This document shows positions 34,311-43,851 of a stretch of DNA of 64,000 bases, piece after piece (the first letter of the stretch is position 1; the number at the start of each line of letters is the position of its first letter). The notes below the pieces were generated by a model. The model did no database searches. It worked only from the letters and a program-made list of their open reading frames with translations, and was not told the DNA's origin. Origin of the DNA: Actinomycetospora callitridis (GTDB lineage Bacteria > Actinomycetota > Actinomycetes > Mycobacteriales > Pseudonocardiaceae); contig NZ_JAQZAK010000012.1 in assembly GCF_028737265.1 (NCBI RefSeq), forward strand, positions 119,997-183,996, read 5' to 3'. The translations under genes and the position numbers were made by a program.

Positions 34311-35630
34311 GTGGCGTCCGTGTGGACGAACTGGTCCGGAGGCCAGCAGTGCCGGCCGACCGCGACGGTGCGCCCGCTCGACGACAGCGGCGTGTCGGCG
34401 GTGGTGCGGCGCGCGGCGGAGCGGGGCCAGACCGTCCGGCCGATCGGCGCCGGGCACTCCTTCAGCGCGCTCGCGGTCACCGACGGCGTCCACGTCGACC
34501 TCTCGGCGTTCCGCGGGGTCACCGGGATCGGCGGACGCCCCGGACGGCCGACGGTCCGCGTCCGCGCCGGCACGACGGTCGGCGAGCTGCACGAGGAGCT
34601 CGCGTCCCGTGACCTGGCGCTCGAGGCGCCGCTCGAGCTGGCCGCCCCGACCGTCGGGGGCGCGCTCGCCGTCGGCATGCACGGCAGCGGGTCCGCGCAC
34701 GGCTCGCTGTCCGCGGCCGTGGCGGGGCTGCGTCTCGTCGACGGCCGGGGTCGCCTGCGGGACGTGACCGTGGCCGACCTCGACGGCGCCCGCACCTCGC
34801 TGGGCGCGCTGGGCATCGTGGTCGAGGCCGAGCTCGCGGTCGTCCCGGCCGGCCGGGTCCGGGTGACGCGCGCGCCGCGCCCCGTCGAGGAGGTCCTCGA
34901 CCCGGCGTTCTGGGCCGAGCACCCGGTCGCGGAGGCCGCGGTGTTCCCGTCGGCGGGCACCGCGCTGACCCGGTGGGCCGAGCCGCTGCCCGAGCACACC
35001 GACACCGGGGACACCGACGAGGACGCGGAGACCGAGGAGCCCGAGCGCAGCCTCGGGGTCACCGTGGCCGGCGCCACCGGGCGCACCGCGCTCGGGGGCG
35101 CGGTGGTCGTCGAGCGTGCCCTGCCCCGTCTCGTCCCGCGGTTCAACCGTGCGGTCTCGCGACTCGCGCGCCGGGTCTCGGCCACCGGCCCGATGTACCG
35201 GGTGCTCTCCAGCCCGCCCGCGGTGCGCTACGAGCAGACCGAGTGGGCGCTGCCCCGGGCGGCGCTCGCCGAGGGCGCCCGGGAGCTGTTCGCCGCGCTC
35301 GCCGACGACCACCTCGAGGTCGGGCTCCCCGTCCGCCTGCGCGTCGGCGCGCCCGAGTCCGGCTGGCTGCACCCCGCGCACGACCGCGCGACGGCCTGGG
35401 TGGCCGTGCGGGTCCCGCGTGGCACCGACCACGCCCCGGTGCTCGAGCGGGCCTACCGGGTCCTGCGCGCCCACGGCGGGCGCCCGCACTGGGCGTCGCG
35501 CTCCGACTGGACCGTCGAGGACACCGCCCGCGCCTACCCGCGACTGCCCGACTTCCGGCGGGTGCGCGACGACTACGACCCGGACCGGGTGTTCGCCACC
35601 CCCGCGCTGGCGGCGGTGCTGGGCGACTGA
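34311..35630 (+). CDS. FAD-linked sugar-1,4-lactone oxidase homologue
   Basis: A 439-residue flavoprotein of the vanillyl-alcohol oxidase fold with a D-arabinono-lactone oxidase (ALO) C-terminal domain; it resembles mycobacterial L-gulono-1,4-lactone dehydrogenase. The FAD domain has VRPIGAGHSFSALAVTDG, where the histidine after GAG is the usual covalent or contact residue, and PTVGGALAVGMHGSGSAHGS. The C-terminus has RPHWASRSDWT where relatives have HWGK, so one of the usual active-site residues differs, and YDPDRVFATPAL. GTG 34311 is the start. Its last 58 bp overlap the convergent FUSC gene. Confidence 0.88.
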   Translation: MASVWTNWSGGQQCRPTATVRPLDDSGVSAVVRRAAERGQTVRPIGAGHSFSALAVTDGVHVDLSAFRGVTGIGGRPGRPTVRVRAGTTVGELHEELASRDLALEAPLELAAPTVGGALAVGMHGSGSAHGSLSAAVAGLRLVDGRGRLRDVTVADLDGARTSLGALGIVVEAELAVVPAGRVRVTRAPRPVEEVLDPAFWAEHPVAEAAVFPSAGTALTRWAEPLPEHTDTGDTDEDAETEEPERSLGVTVAGATGRTALGGAVVVERALPRLVPRFNRAVSRLARRVSATGPMYRVLSSPPAVRYEQTEWALPRAALAEGARELFAALADDHLEVGLPVRLRVGAPESGWLHPAHDRATAWVAVRVPRGTDHAPVLERAYRVLRAHGGRPHWASRSDWTVEDTARAYPRLPDFRRVRDDYDPDRVFATPALAAVLGD

Positions 35631-37957
35631 TCTCCGTCGTCGCTGTCGAGGTCCTCGGCGGCACCCAGATCGACCGCCAGCCCGACGACCGCCTGGTCGA
35701 TGCGGCGCAGGAGGCGGGCCACCCCGAGCATCGCCGTGCGCCGGTGGGGATCGTCGGCGGACCGGGCGGCGTGCTCCTCCGCGGCGTCGACGAGACGCTC
35801 GGCGGAGCGGGCCCGGACCTGCCCGCCGTCCGAGGCGCGCTTGCCGCGCACGAGGACGTCGCGCAGCCCGTCGAGATTCGCCCGCACCTGCTCCGAGGCC
35901 GGCACGAGCGTCGCGGCCCAGCTCGCGTCGGTGACGTGGTCGGCGCTGCGGGCCAGCGAGCGCGCGTAGACGTCGCAGACCACCAGCACCCGCAGGCCCC
36001 GCTGGTAGCTCGACCGCGCCCGGCGGCGGGCCAGCGGGACGGCCAGCGGCTGGGCGCGCTGGCGCAGGGTCACCAGCGCGTCGTCCATCGCCCGCACGCC
36101 CTCCCGCCGGGACGTCGTGGTCGGGCGGCCCACCAGCCGGTCGGTGGCGTCGGCGAGCACCTGGTCGATCGCGTCGACGAGCTCGCTCACCGCCTCCCCG
36201 AAGGCCGCGCGCGTCCCCCGCGGCAGCACGAGGAAGGCGGCGACGACGCTCGCGGCCGCCCCGATCGCGGTCTCCTCGATCCGCAGCAGGAGCACCTCGA
36301 CGCTGAACTGGCCGATGAGCCCGTAGACCAGCGCGAGCACCGCGGTGATCCAGAACGCGAGCATCGCCGGCGAGATGCGCACCAGGTAGAGGGCGAGGAA
36401 GACGCCGACGAACAGCAGCACGAGCGACAGCACCTGGTTGTCGCCCACCAGCGCGGCGAGCCCCATGCCGGCGACCACTCCGCCGATCGTGCCGACGACC
36501 CGGCCCCAGCCGCGGGTGAGCAGGTCGCCGCGGCTGTTGGTGCCGGCGAACACGACGAACGCGGCGATCACCGCCCAGTACCAGCGCTGCGGCGCGATCG
36601 ACTCGCTGACGACGATCGCGAGCGTCGCCGCCACCCCGACCTGCACGGCCTGGCGCGTCGTGACGGCGATCCCGCCCGCGGGGCGCGGCGGCTCCTCCTC
36701 GGGCCGCACGTCGTCCTCGGCGGGGCGGCGCTCGGGCACGTCGACCGTGCTCCCCGGCTCAGGCCGGTCGGCCAGCGCGTCCGGCGACGGGGCGCCGCGG
36801 GATGTCCCGGCCACCGGCGTCCCCGCCTCCCGCGGCCCCGGCGCCGAGGCGGGCGACGGGGCGTCGAGCTGGGCGTGGTGGATCGCGTCGGCCACCCGCC
36901 GGATGGCGAAGGCGGTGCGCTGCACGCGCTCCCCGCCGGCGCGGGTGTCGGCGACGAGCCCGGCCACCGCGGCGCGGGCGTCCGCGGCCGCCTCGAGGAT
37001 CGTCGCCTGGTCGGTGCCGGCCCCCAGCGCGGTGCGCAGGTGGCCCACGCCGGTGCGCAGCGCCGCGACGACGACCGGGTCGAGGGGCTCGGGCGGGCCG
37101 TCGGCGGGCGGGAGCGCCAGGCGTCGCACGACCACCGACAGGCGCTCGAGGGCGAGCTCCGCGTCCGCGACCCGCAGCGCGAGCGTGTCGTCGTCGAGGC
37201 CCGGCCAGACGCGCCCGGCGGTGGTCTGCTCGAGGGCGTCCTCGACGAGCAGGGCCACCTCCTGCAACCGCGCGCGGGCCTTCCGGACGCTCTCGAGGTC
37301 GCCCTCGTCCGGGCCCTCGCGCGGCAGCTCCACCAGCACGTCGTCGATCTCGCCGACCAGCGCGTGGGCGCGCGCCCGGAAGGCCGTCACCATCCGCCGC
37401 AGCGTCCGGGCGGGACGCTCGGCGAAGACGACCCCGCGCAGCAGCAGCGTCGACGAGACGCCCACGACCACCGCGACCAGCAGCCAGGGCACCTGCGCGG
37501 GCGCGACCTTGAGGAACTGGGTGAAGAAGAAGGGCATGAACGCGGCCATGCCGAGCGCGAAGCCACGTGGCCCGTAGCGGCGGACCCAGACCGCGACCAC
37601 CATGACGACGACGAACGAGACCGCGGACGCGATCGGGTAGGGCGCCACGAACGCCCCGGCGACGGTGCTCGCCGCCGCGGGCAGGATCAGGAGCGCGGTG
37701 GTCGTGCGCCGGCGCGGCAGGGTGGGCTCGTTGACCGCGAGGTTCGAGATCATCGCCAGGACGCCGGTGAACAGCAGGACCGTGACCGGCTCGGACGGGT
37801 CGAGCAGCGCGCGCAGGACGGCCACCACCGCGACCGCGACGATCATCGACGTGACGGCGATCGCCGCGAGGCGCAGGCGCGTCAGGCCGGGGTCGACGCC
37901 GGCGAGCCAGGTCCGGAGGTCGAACGACCGCCGCCCTCGTCGCCCGTCGCCTGCCAC
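35573..37957 (-). CDS. FUSC family membrane protein
   Basis: A 794-residue protein of the fusaric-acid-resistance-like (FUSC) family. Two sets of closely spaced helices are seen: residues about 20-170 (RLRLAAIAVTSMIVAVAVVAV, PYPIASAVSFVVVMVVAVW) and about 425-560 (TTRQAVQVGVAATLAIVVSE, WYWAVIAAFVVFAGTNSRGDLLTRGWGRVVGT), separated by a cytoplasmic helical region and a Pro-rich linker. The segment from TNSRGD to VVGT is the signature of FUSC_2. Substrate is unknown; relatives export aromatic acids. GTG 37957 has GGAGGAG just upstream. Divergent from fadE5. Confidence 0.9.
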   Translation of the reverse strand: MAGDGRRGRRSFDLRTWLAGVDPGLTRLRLAAIAVTSMIVAVAVVAVLRALLDPSEPVTVLLFTGVLAMISNLAVNEPTLPRRRTTTALLILPAAASTVAGAFVAPYPIASAVSFVVVMVVAVWVRRYGPRGFALGMAAFMPFFFTQFLKVAPAQVPWLLVAVVVGVSSTLLLRGVVFAERPARTLRRMVTAFRARAHALVGEIDDVLVELPREGPDEGDLESVRKARARLQEVALLVEDALEQTTAGRVWPGLDDDTLALRVADAELALERLSVVVRRLALPPADGPPEPLDPVVVAALRTGVGHLRTALGAGTDQATILEAAADARAAVAGLVADTRAGGERVQRTAFAIRRVADAIHHAQLDAPSPASAPGPREAGTPVAGTSRGAPSPDALADRPEPGSTVDVPERRPAEDDVRPEEEPPRPAGGIAVTTRQAVQVGVAATLAIVVSESIAPQRWYWAVIAAFVVFAGTNSRGDLLTRGWGRVVGTIGGVVAGMGLAALVGDNQVLSLVLLFVGVFLALYLVRISPAMLAFWITAVLALVYGLIGQFSVEVLLLRIEETAIGAAASVVAAFLVLPRGTRAAFGEAVSELVDAIDQVLADATDRLVGRPTTTSRREGVRAMDDALVTLRQRAQPLAVPLARRRARSSYQRGLRVLVVCDVYARSLARSADHVTDASWAATLVPASEQVRANLDGLRDVLVRGKRASDGGQVRARSAERLVDAAEEHAARSADDPHRRTAMLGVARLLRRIDQAVVGLAVDLGAAEDLDSDDGDQSPSTAASAGVANTRSGS

Positions 37958-38027
37958 CGCTCCTCCGTCCGGGACGCTGCGCGCGAGTCTCCCACGGTGG
38001 ACGTGGCCCAGACCGATCTCGACAGGG

Positions 38028-38065
38028 TTACCCCGGAGTAATACTCTGCGGTTACCGGCCGGTAG
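38028..38065. promoter_or_regulatory. Tandem TTAC-N6-GTAR inverted repeats before fadE5
   Basis: Two copies of the same 14-bp inverted repeat stand 44 and 68 bp before the fadE5 start: TTAC-CCCGGA-GTAA (38028-38041) and TTAC-CGGCCG-GTAG (38052-38065). A third copy lies between the TetR gene and the SCP2 gene at 46494. This pattern suggests a TetR-type operator. Confidence 0.6.
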
Positions 38066-38108
38066 AGACGCCGACCGCACACCACGTGGTGAACAGGAGC
38101 GAGGCGGG

Positions 38109-39968
38109 ATGGGCCACTACAGGGCGAACGTCCGCGACATCGAGTTCAACCTCTTCGAGGTCTTCCGCGTCCAGGACCGCTTCGGTTCCGGGCCCTTCGC
38201 GGACGCCGACGAGGAGACCGCCCGCGCCCTGCTGGGCGAGGTGGCGGCGATGGCGGAGGGGCCGCTGGCCGACTCCTACGAGTCCGGTGACCGCAACCCG
38301 GTGCGCTTCGACCCGCAGACCCACACCGCCCACCTCGACGAGGGCATCAAGAAGTCGTTCCACACGCTGTGGGACGGCGAGTGGTGGCGGCTCTCGGCCG
38401 ACAACGAGATCGGCGGCATGGGCGTCCCGCCCACCGTCCAGTGGGCCGCCGGCGAGATGATCCTCGGCGCCAACGCCCCGGTCTTCATGTACATGGCGGG
38501 CCCGAACTTCGCCTCGGTCGTCTACCGCAACGGCACCGAGCAGCAGAAGCACTGGGCGCAGCTCATGGTCGACCGCGGCTGGGGCGCGACCATGGTGCTC
38601 ACCGAGCCCGACGCGGGCTCCGACGTGGGCGCCGGCCGCACCAAGGCCCGCGACAACGGCGACGGCACCTGGTCGATCGAGGGCGTCAAGCGCTTCATCA
38701 CCTCCGGCGACGCCGGCGACCTCAACGAGAACATCATGCACCTGGTGCTCGCCCGCCCCGAGGGCGCGCGCGCCGGCACCAAGGGCCTGTCGCTGTTCCT
38801 CGTCCCCAAGTTCCATTTCGACCCCGAGACCGGCGAGCCGGGCGAGCGCAACGGCGCCTTCGTCACGAATGTCGAGCACAAGATGGGTCTCAACGCCTCG
38901 GCGACCTGCGAGGTCACCTTCGGCGGCAACGGCGTCCCGGCCACCGGCTGGCTGCTCGGCGAGGTCCACGACGGCATCGCCCAGATGTTCCAGGTCATCG
39001 AGTACGCCCGGATGATGGTCGGCACCAAGGCCATCGGCACGCTCTCGACGGGCTACCTGCGGGCGCTGGAGTACGCGAAGGAGCGCATCCAGGGCGCGGA
39101 CCTCACGCGTCAGACGGACAAGACCGCGCCGCGCGTGCCGATCACCAACCACCCGGACGTGCGCCGCAGCCTGATGCTGCAGAAGGCGTACGCCGAGGGC
39201 CTGCGCGCCGTCTACACGTTCACGTCGACCTACCAGGACGTGATCCGCTTCGGTGAGGCTCCCGACGCGGACCGCGGCGCGGTGTCCGACGAGGACATCG
39301 CCCTCGCGGAGAAGGTCAACGACCTGCTGCTGCCCATCGTCAAGGGCGTCGGCTCCGAGCGGGCGTCCGAGCAGCTGATCCAGTCGCTGCAGACCCTCGG
39401 TGGCTCGGGCTACCTGCAGGACTACCCGATCGAGCAGTACATCCGCGACGCCAAGATCGACTCGCTGTACGAGGGCACCACGGCGATCCAGGCGCAGGAC
39501 TTCTTCTTCCGCAAGATCGTCCGGGACAACGGCCAGGCGCTGATGCACGTCGCCGGCCAGGTGCAGGCGTTCCTCGACGCCGAGGGCGGGAACGGGCGGC
39601 TCAAGGAGGAGCGCGCGCTGCTCGCCACGGCGCTGGGCGACGTGCAGGCGATGCTCGGCAGCATGGTCGGCTACCTGACCTCCTCGCAGGAGGACGTCAC
39701 GAACCTCTACAAGGTCGGCCAGCACGCGGTCCGCTTCCTGATGAGCGTGGGCGACATGCTCATCGGCTGGCTGCTCCTGCGGCAGGCCGAGGTGGCGGGC
39801 GAGGTGCTCGACGCCGGCACCGCCGGGCGCGACCGGAACTTCTACGAGGGCAAGATCGCCGTCGCGCGGTTCTTCGCCCGCAACGTGCTGCCCGAGCTCA
39901 GCTCCCGCCGCACGATCGTCGAGGGCGCCGAGAACTCGATCATGGAGCTCGACGTCGCCTCGCTGTGA
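38109..39968 (+). CDS. fadE5: Acyl-CoA dehydrogenase, FadE5 type
   Basis: A 619-residue acyl-CoA dehydrogenase, the long type with an extra N-terminal and C-terminal domain. It is very close to M. tuberculosis FadE5 throughout: GHYRANVRDIEFNLFEV at the start, MVLTEPDAGSDVGAGRTKA for FAD/substrate binding, SLQTLGGSGYLQDYPIEQYI, and the catalytic Glu in YEGTTAIQAQDFFF near residue 455, ending NSIMELDVASL. FadE5 oxidises acyl-CoA substrates of many chain lengths in beta-oxidation using FAD. ATG 38109 follows AGGCGGG. Two tandem inverted repeats in the promoter point to TetR-type control. Confidence 0.96.
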   Translation: MGHYRANVRDIEFNLFEVFRVQDRFGSGPFADADEETARALLGEVAAMAEGPLADSYESGDRNPVRFDPQTHTAHLDEGIKKSFHTLWDGEWWRLSADNEIGGMGVPPTVQWAAGEMILGANAPVFMYMAGPNFASVVYRNGTEQQKHWAQLMVDRGWGATMVLTEPDAGSDVGAGRTKARDNGDGTWSIEGVKRFITSGDAGDLNENIMHLVLARPEGARAGTKGLSLFLVPKFHFDPETGEPGERNGAFVTNVEHKMGLNASATCEVTFGGNGVPATGWLLGEVHDGIAQMFQVIEYARMMVGTKAIGTLSTGYLRALEYAKERIQGADLTRQTDKTAPRVPITNHPDVRRSLMLQKAYAEGLRAVYTFTSTYQDVIRFGEAPDADRGAVSDEDIALAEKVNDLLLPIVKGVGSERASEQLIQSLQTLGGSGYLQDYPIEQYIRDAKIDSLYEGTTAIQAQDFFFRKIVRDNGQALMHVAGQVQAFLDAEGGNGRLKEERALLATALGDVQAMLGSMVGYLTSSQEDVTNLYKVGQHAVRFLMSVGDMLIGWLLLRQAEVAGEVLDAGTAGRDRNFYEGKIAVARFFARNVLPELSSRRTIVEGAENSIMELDVASL

Positions 39969-39980
39969 TGGCGTCGCCGT

Positions 39981-40020
39981 GTGAGTGTTCTGGGTCGTCA
40001 TGACGACCCGGAACACTCAC
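39981..40020. repeat. 40-bp near-perfect palindrome at fadE5/DUF72 boundary
   Basis: The two 20-bp halves, GTGAGTGTTCTGGGTCGTCA and TGACGACCCGGAACACTCAC, are reverse complements with one mismatch and no spacer. It starts 12 bp after the fadE5 stop. It could act as terminator of fadE5. It also ends exactly at the chosen DUF72 start, so it could affect that gene. Confidence 0.85.
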
Positions 40021-40887
40021 GTGCGGACACGCATCGGGACCTCCGGGTGGATCTACCCGCCGTGGCGCGGGGTGTTCTACCCGGAGGGTCTCGTCCAGCG
40101 TCGTGAGCTGGAGTATCTCGCCGAGCGCCTCGACACCGTCGAGATCAACGGCTCGTTCTACAGCCTCCAGCGCGCGTCGAGCTACCGGACGTGGGCGGAG
40201 CGCACGCCCGACGACTTCGTGTTCGCGGTCAAGGGCGGGCGCTTCGTCACGCACATGAAGAAGCTGCGCGGCGTCGAGGAGGCCCTCGCGAACTTCTTCG
40301 CCTCCGGCCCGCTGGCCCTCGGCCCCAAGCTCGGGCCCGTCCTGTGGCAGCTGCCGCCGAACCTCGGCTACCACCCCGAGCGCATCGAGGACTTCCTGCG
40401 GCTGCTGCCGCGCACCACCGCCGAGGCCGCGGCGCTGGCCGAGGGGCACACCGACAAGGTCCCCGAGCCCGCGACCACCACCGACGCGGACCGTCCGCTG
40501 CGGCACGCGATGGAGGTGCGGCACGCCAGCTTCCGCGACCCGGGCTTCGTCGCCCAGCTGCGCCGGTACGGCGTCGCGCTCGTCGTCGCGGACACCGCCG
40601 GCACCTTCCCGTGCCTCGACGACGTCACCGCCGACCTCGTCTACGTCCGCCTCCACGGCGACACCGAGCTCTACGCCAGCGGCTATTCCCCCGACGCGCT
40701 CGACCGGTGGGCGGCGACGATCCGCGCCTGGGCCGCCGGCGAGGCCCCGACGTCCGCGGACACGGTGGCGCCCGACGACCCGCCGCCACCCGCCCCGGCG
40801 GGGCGCGACGTCGTCGTCTACTTCGACAACGACGTCAAGGTGCACGCGCCGTTCGACGCGATCGCGCTGCGGGAGCGGTGTCGGTGA
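40021..40887 (+). CDS. DUF72 family TIM-barrel protein
   Basis: A 288-residue DUF72 (YecE-like) protein. It begins RTRIGTSGWIYPPWRGVFYPEGL, the family's opening motif, and continues with VEINGSFYSLQ, FVFAVKGGRFVTHMKKL, LGPVLWQLPPNL and the C-terminal VVVYFDNDVKVHAPFDA. DUF72 proteins have a TIM barrel and unknown activity. GTG 40021 is preferred because upstream codons (ATG 40000, giving MTTRNTH) are inside the palindrome; ATG 40000 remains possible. Convergent with the DUF1206 gene, 7 bp apart. Confidence 0.9.
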   Translation: MRTRIGTSGWIYPPWRGVFYPEGLVQRRELEYLAERLDTVEINGSFYSLQRASSYRTWAERTPDDFVFAVKGGRFVTHMKKLRGVEEALANFFASGPLALGPKLGPVLWQLPPNLGYHPERIEDFLRLLPRTTAEAAALAEGHTDKVPEPATTTDADRPLRHAMEVRHASFRDPGFVAQLRRYGVALVVADTAGTFPCLDDVTADLVYVRLHGDTELYASGYSPDALDRWAATIRAWAAGEAPTSADTVAPDDPPPPAPAGRDVVVYFDNDVKVHAPFDAIALRERCR

Positions 40888-40894
40888 CCGGAGG

Positions 40895-41836
40895 TCACAC
40901 GCGGCGGGCCCAGGCCTCGGCGCCGCAGAAGAGGCCGAACGCGGCGAAGCCCAGCGCGACGACGAGCAGGAGCAGCGGCCCGTAGGGCTGGCCCGCGAGG
41001 GTCTTGAGCGCCCCGTCCAGGCCACCGGCCCAGGACGGGTCGGCCCGGATCGCGGCGACGCCGAAGAGCACGCCCATCACGGCGAAGGCGACGGCGCGCA
41101 GGACGTGCCCGACGATCCCCAGCCAGCGCACCGGTCGCCGCAGCTGCGCGGGCAGCCGCGACCAGTCGAGGTCCTCGGCGAAGTCGGCCGTGATCCCCGA
41201 CCACGCGGTGGCGCCGGCGACCACGAGGACGATCAGGCCCACCACGCCCACGAGGACCTGGCCCGCGGGCAGCGCGAGCAGCCCCGCGGTGGCCTGCTGC
41301 GAGCCGCCGCTGCTCGACCCGGAGGAGCCGGTGACGAGCAGGCGCAGGCCGATGAGGGCCACCGCGAGCACCCCGAGCGCCTTGGCGCCCGCACCGATGC
41401 GGCGCTGCGTGCGCTCCCAGCCCGAGGCCCAGCGGAAGCCGGTGAGGGCCGCGAGTCCCTGCCACGCCCCGAACGCGACGAGCCCGGCGACCACGACCAC
41501 GAGGACCACGAACCCGAAGGGCTCGGCCGCGATCGCGGTCAGGGCGCCCTGCTGGTCGGCCTGCCCGCCGCCGGTGAGCGCGATCTGCGCCGCGATCACC
41601 CCGATGAGCACGTGCACGAGCCCGTAGCCCACGAGTCCGACGCGTCCGAGCAGCTCGACCGCGCGGCTCGGTGCCTCGCCCTCCCCCGAGCGCCCGAGCC
41701 CGGCGAGCTCGCCACGGGCGCGGTCGGCGGCGCGGGACGCGGCGTCGGACGCCGCGTCACCGGCCGACCGGGAGTCGGTCGATCGAGAGTCGGTCGACCC
41801 CGGGCCCGCCGAGCCCGTCGATCCGGAGGCGGTCAC
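40895..41836 (-). CDS. DUF1206 membrane protein
   Basis: A 313-residue membrane protein of three repeated two-helix units, the DUF1206 arrangement: GRVGLVGYGLVHVLIGVIAA, then FGAWQGLAALTGF; ERTQRRIGAGAKALGVLAVALIGLRLLV; and WLGIVGHVLRAVAFAVMGVLFGVAA with a final ALGFAAFGLFCGAEAW. The first 55 residues are Ser/Ala-rich and hydrophilic. Function of the family is unknown. GTG 41836 overlaps the TGA of the VanW gene (GTGA), so it is translated as part of the GroES-like/VanW/DUF1206 operon. Confidence 0.9.
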   Translation of the reverse strand: MTASGSTGSAGPGSTDSRSTDSRSAGDAASDAASRAADRARGELAGLGRSGEGEAPSRAVELLGRVGLVGYGLVHVLIGVIAAQIALTGGGQADQQGALTAIAAEPFGFVVLVVVVAGLVAFGAWQGLAALTGFRWASGWERTQRRIGAGAKALGVLAVALIGLRLLVTGSSGSSSGGSQQATAGLLALPAGQVLVGVVGLIVLVVAGATAWSGITADFAEDLDWSRLPAQLRRPVRWLGIVGHVLRAVAFAVMGVLFGVAAIRADPSWAGGLDGALKTLAGQPYGPLLLLVVALGFAAFGLFCGAEAWARRV

Positions 41837-43851
41837 GGGCCGTTGCAGGTGACGGTGGGCTGGGGCTCGTAGCGCACCGTGCGCGGCTCACGACGGACCT
41901 CGCCGGTCCGGACGTCGCGCAGCACCCGGGTGTCGGTGATCGTGAAGCCCTCCGAGCCCTGGGACGGCTTGCACTCGGGGTTGGCGCCGAGGTCGCGCAC
42001 CCCGGGCGGCGTCGGGTTCACCCGCGGCCCGGGCTCCGAGGTCACCTCGAAGCGCTTGATGCCGTAGAGCTGCACCGTGATCGACGACGGGGTCCACTGG
42101 GTGCGGATGTACACCGGCGTCGGCCCGTCGTTGCCGAGCCGCAGGTCGATCGAGCCCTCGAAGACGGTCGCCTCGCGGCCCGCCGGGTAGCGGCTGATGT
42201 AGTAGCTGTGCTCCTTGTGCTCGACGTCGTCGAGCCCCGCGAGGTAGCCCGCGTTGAAGAGCGTCGTCGCGAACTGGGAGACGCCGCCGCCGACGCCGCG
42301 GCCCGGGGCGCCGTCATCGATGATCCCGGCCGGGACGAAGCCGTTGGCCTCGTTGCGGGGGCTCGACGCCTCGTTGAGGCTGAACACCGAGTCCGGCGCG
42401 ATGATCTTGCCGTTGACGATCTCCGCGATCCGCCGGATGTTCTGCCCGGAGTCGGGCTTGAAGCCCCGGGTGGTGAACTCCCCGATGAGCGTGGCGGGGC
42501 CCAGGGCCTGCAGCGACTCGGTGGTCACCTCCGGCTGGGTCGTCGTGTAGACGGCGTTGATCGCGCGTCCGGTCGCGGGCGGCGGGGACGCCGGCTCCGC
42601 CCCGGGCGTCACCGGCGGCGGGGTGAAGATCGGCGGGGTGGTCCCGTCGTCCGGGCGGCGCAGCGCCTCGACGATCCCGTCGAAGGTCCGCGGCCAGTCG
42701 ATCTCGCGGCCGACGACGGCCGGCACGACGGTCGCCGTCGTCCCGCCGAACTCGAGGGTGGCGTCGCGCGGCTCGGTCTCGGTGGTGCGGAGCTGCGGCT
42801 CGACGGCCGCGATCGCCGCGGGCTCGTCGACGCCGGGCGTGAGGCCGCCCTGCCCGTCGGGACGGAAGGTCAGGAAGGTGGTGATCGCGCGGCTGGTGGC
42901 CGTCGCGTTCTTCCCGTCGCCGACGACGGTCAGCGGGCCCGCGACGGCGGGACGGGCGACGGTGTCGAGCGCCTCCTGGATGGCGGCGGGCGTCACCGTG
43001 ACCGGGGCCTCGACGATCGGCAGGCCGACCGGGGTCGGGTCGAGCCAGTGCTCGGTGACGGCCTGGGCGGCGACCGCGCCGTCGACGACCTGGCCGGGCA
43101 CGGACTGCACGGCGACCGGCTCGAGGTTCTCGAAGCGGATCGTCCCCTCGGTGGCGGGGCGGTCGAGCTGCGGGCGGACCCCGTCGAGCGCCTGGCCCAG
43201 CGCGAACCCGTTGACCCGCGTCACCGGGGCCACGTCGCGGGTGCCGAACAACGAGGTGAGGCGCGTCCAGGGGTTGAAGGGCTGCTCGCCGGCGCGGGCG
43301 ATGGTGCCCTCGACGTCGAGCTCGAGGCCCGCCGCACGCGGATCGATCGTGGCGGTGCTCGACCCGGCCTGCAGCGTCACGGGCTGGGTGAGCCGACCCG
43401 CGAGCTGGGCGTTGAGCGCCTGCTCGGCCTCGGGCTTGCCCATCCCGCCGATCTCGACCCCGGCGACGGCGACCCCGCGGGGCACGTCGGTGGAGGAGAT
43501 CAGCAGGTCGCCGACGTAGAGCACGGCGAGCAGCCCGACCACGGCCGCACCGATGAGCAGGGGGCGGCGTCGCCCGTCGCCGGAGGAGTCGTCGCCGGCC
43601 TCGTGGGCACCGTGACCCCGTGGTGGTGGCCCCTGGGGGCCCGTCGGCCGGTCGTCGGTGACGGGAATCCACTCGGTGCGCTCGGCGTCGGTCACCGCCC
43701 CGCGCTCCGGGGGCATCGACCGCGTCGGCTCGTCGAGCCCCGAGCCGTCGGTGTCGGCCGTGGCGTCGATGTCCTCGGCGTGCCGATGGTGATCATCGAC
43801 GGAGGGGTCGACGGTCGTCTCCTCGGGTGTGCGGCCCCCGGGTGAGGTCAC
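41833..43851 (-). CDS. VanW family envelope protein
   Basis: A 672-residue bitopic protein. Residues 1-80 are acidic and cytoplasmic, a helix follows (RPLLIGAAVVGLLAVLYVGDLLI), then a long extracellular region. This holds peptidoglycan-binding-4 type repeats (VAVAGVEIGGMGKPEAEQAL; TLEFGGTTATVV) and, near the C-terminus, the VanW domain (FKPDSGQNIRRIAEIVNGKIIAPDSVFSLNE, then GVGGGVSQFATTLFNAGYLAGL). VanW function is unknown, although it was found with vancomycin-resistance genes. GTG 43851 overlaps the stop of the GroES-like gene. Likely a cell-wall protein. Confidence 0.92.
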   Translation of the reverse strand: MTSPGGRTPEETTVDPSVDDHHRHAEDIDATADTDGSGLDEPTRSMPPERGAVTDAERTEWIPVTDDRPTGPQGPPPRGHGAHEAGDDSSGDGRRRPLLIGAAVVGLLAVLYVGDLLISSTDVPRGVAVAGVEIGGMGKPEAEQALNAQLAGRLTQPVTLQAGSSTATIDPRAAGLELDVEGTIARAGEQPFNPWTRLTSLFGTRDVAPVTRVNGFALGQALDGVRPQLDRPATEGTIRFENLEPVAVQSVPGQVVDGAVAAQAVTEHWLDPTPVGLPIVEAPVTVTPAAIQEALDTVARPAVAGPLTVVGDGKNATATSRAITTFLTFRPDGQGGLTPGVDEPAAIAAVEPQLRTTETEPRDATLEFGGTTATVVPAVVGREIDWPRTFDGIVEALRRPDDGTTPPIFTPPPVTPGAEPASPPPATGRAINAVYTTTQPEVTTESLQALGPATLIGEFTTRGFKPDSGQNIRRIAEIVNGKIIAPDSVFSLNEASSPRNEANGFVPAGIIDDGAPGRGVGGGVSQFATTLFNAGYLAGLDDVEHKEHSYYISRYPAGREATVFEGSIDLRLGNDGPTPVYIRTQWTPSSITVQLYGIKRFEVTSEPGPRVNPTPPGVRDLGANPECKPSQGSEGFTITDTRVLRDVRTGEVRREPRTVRYEPQPTVTCNGP

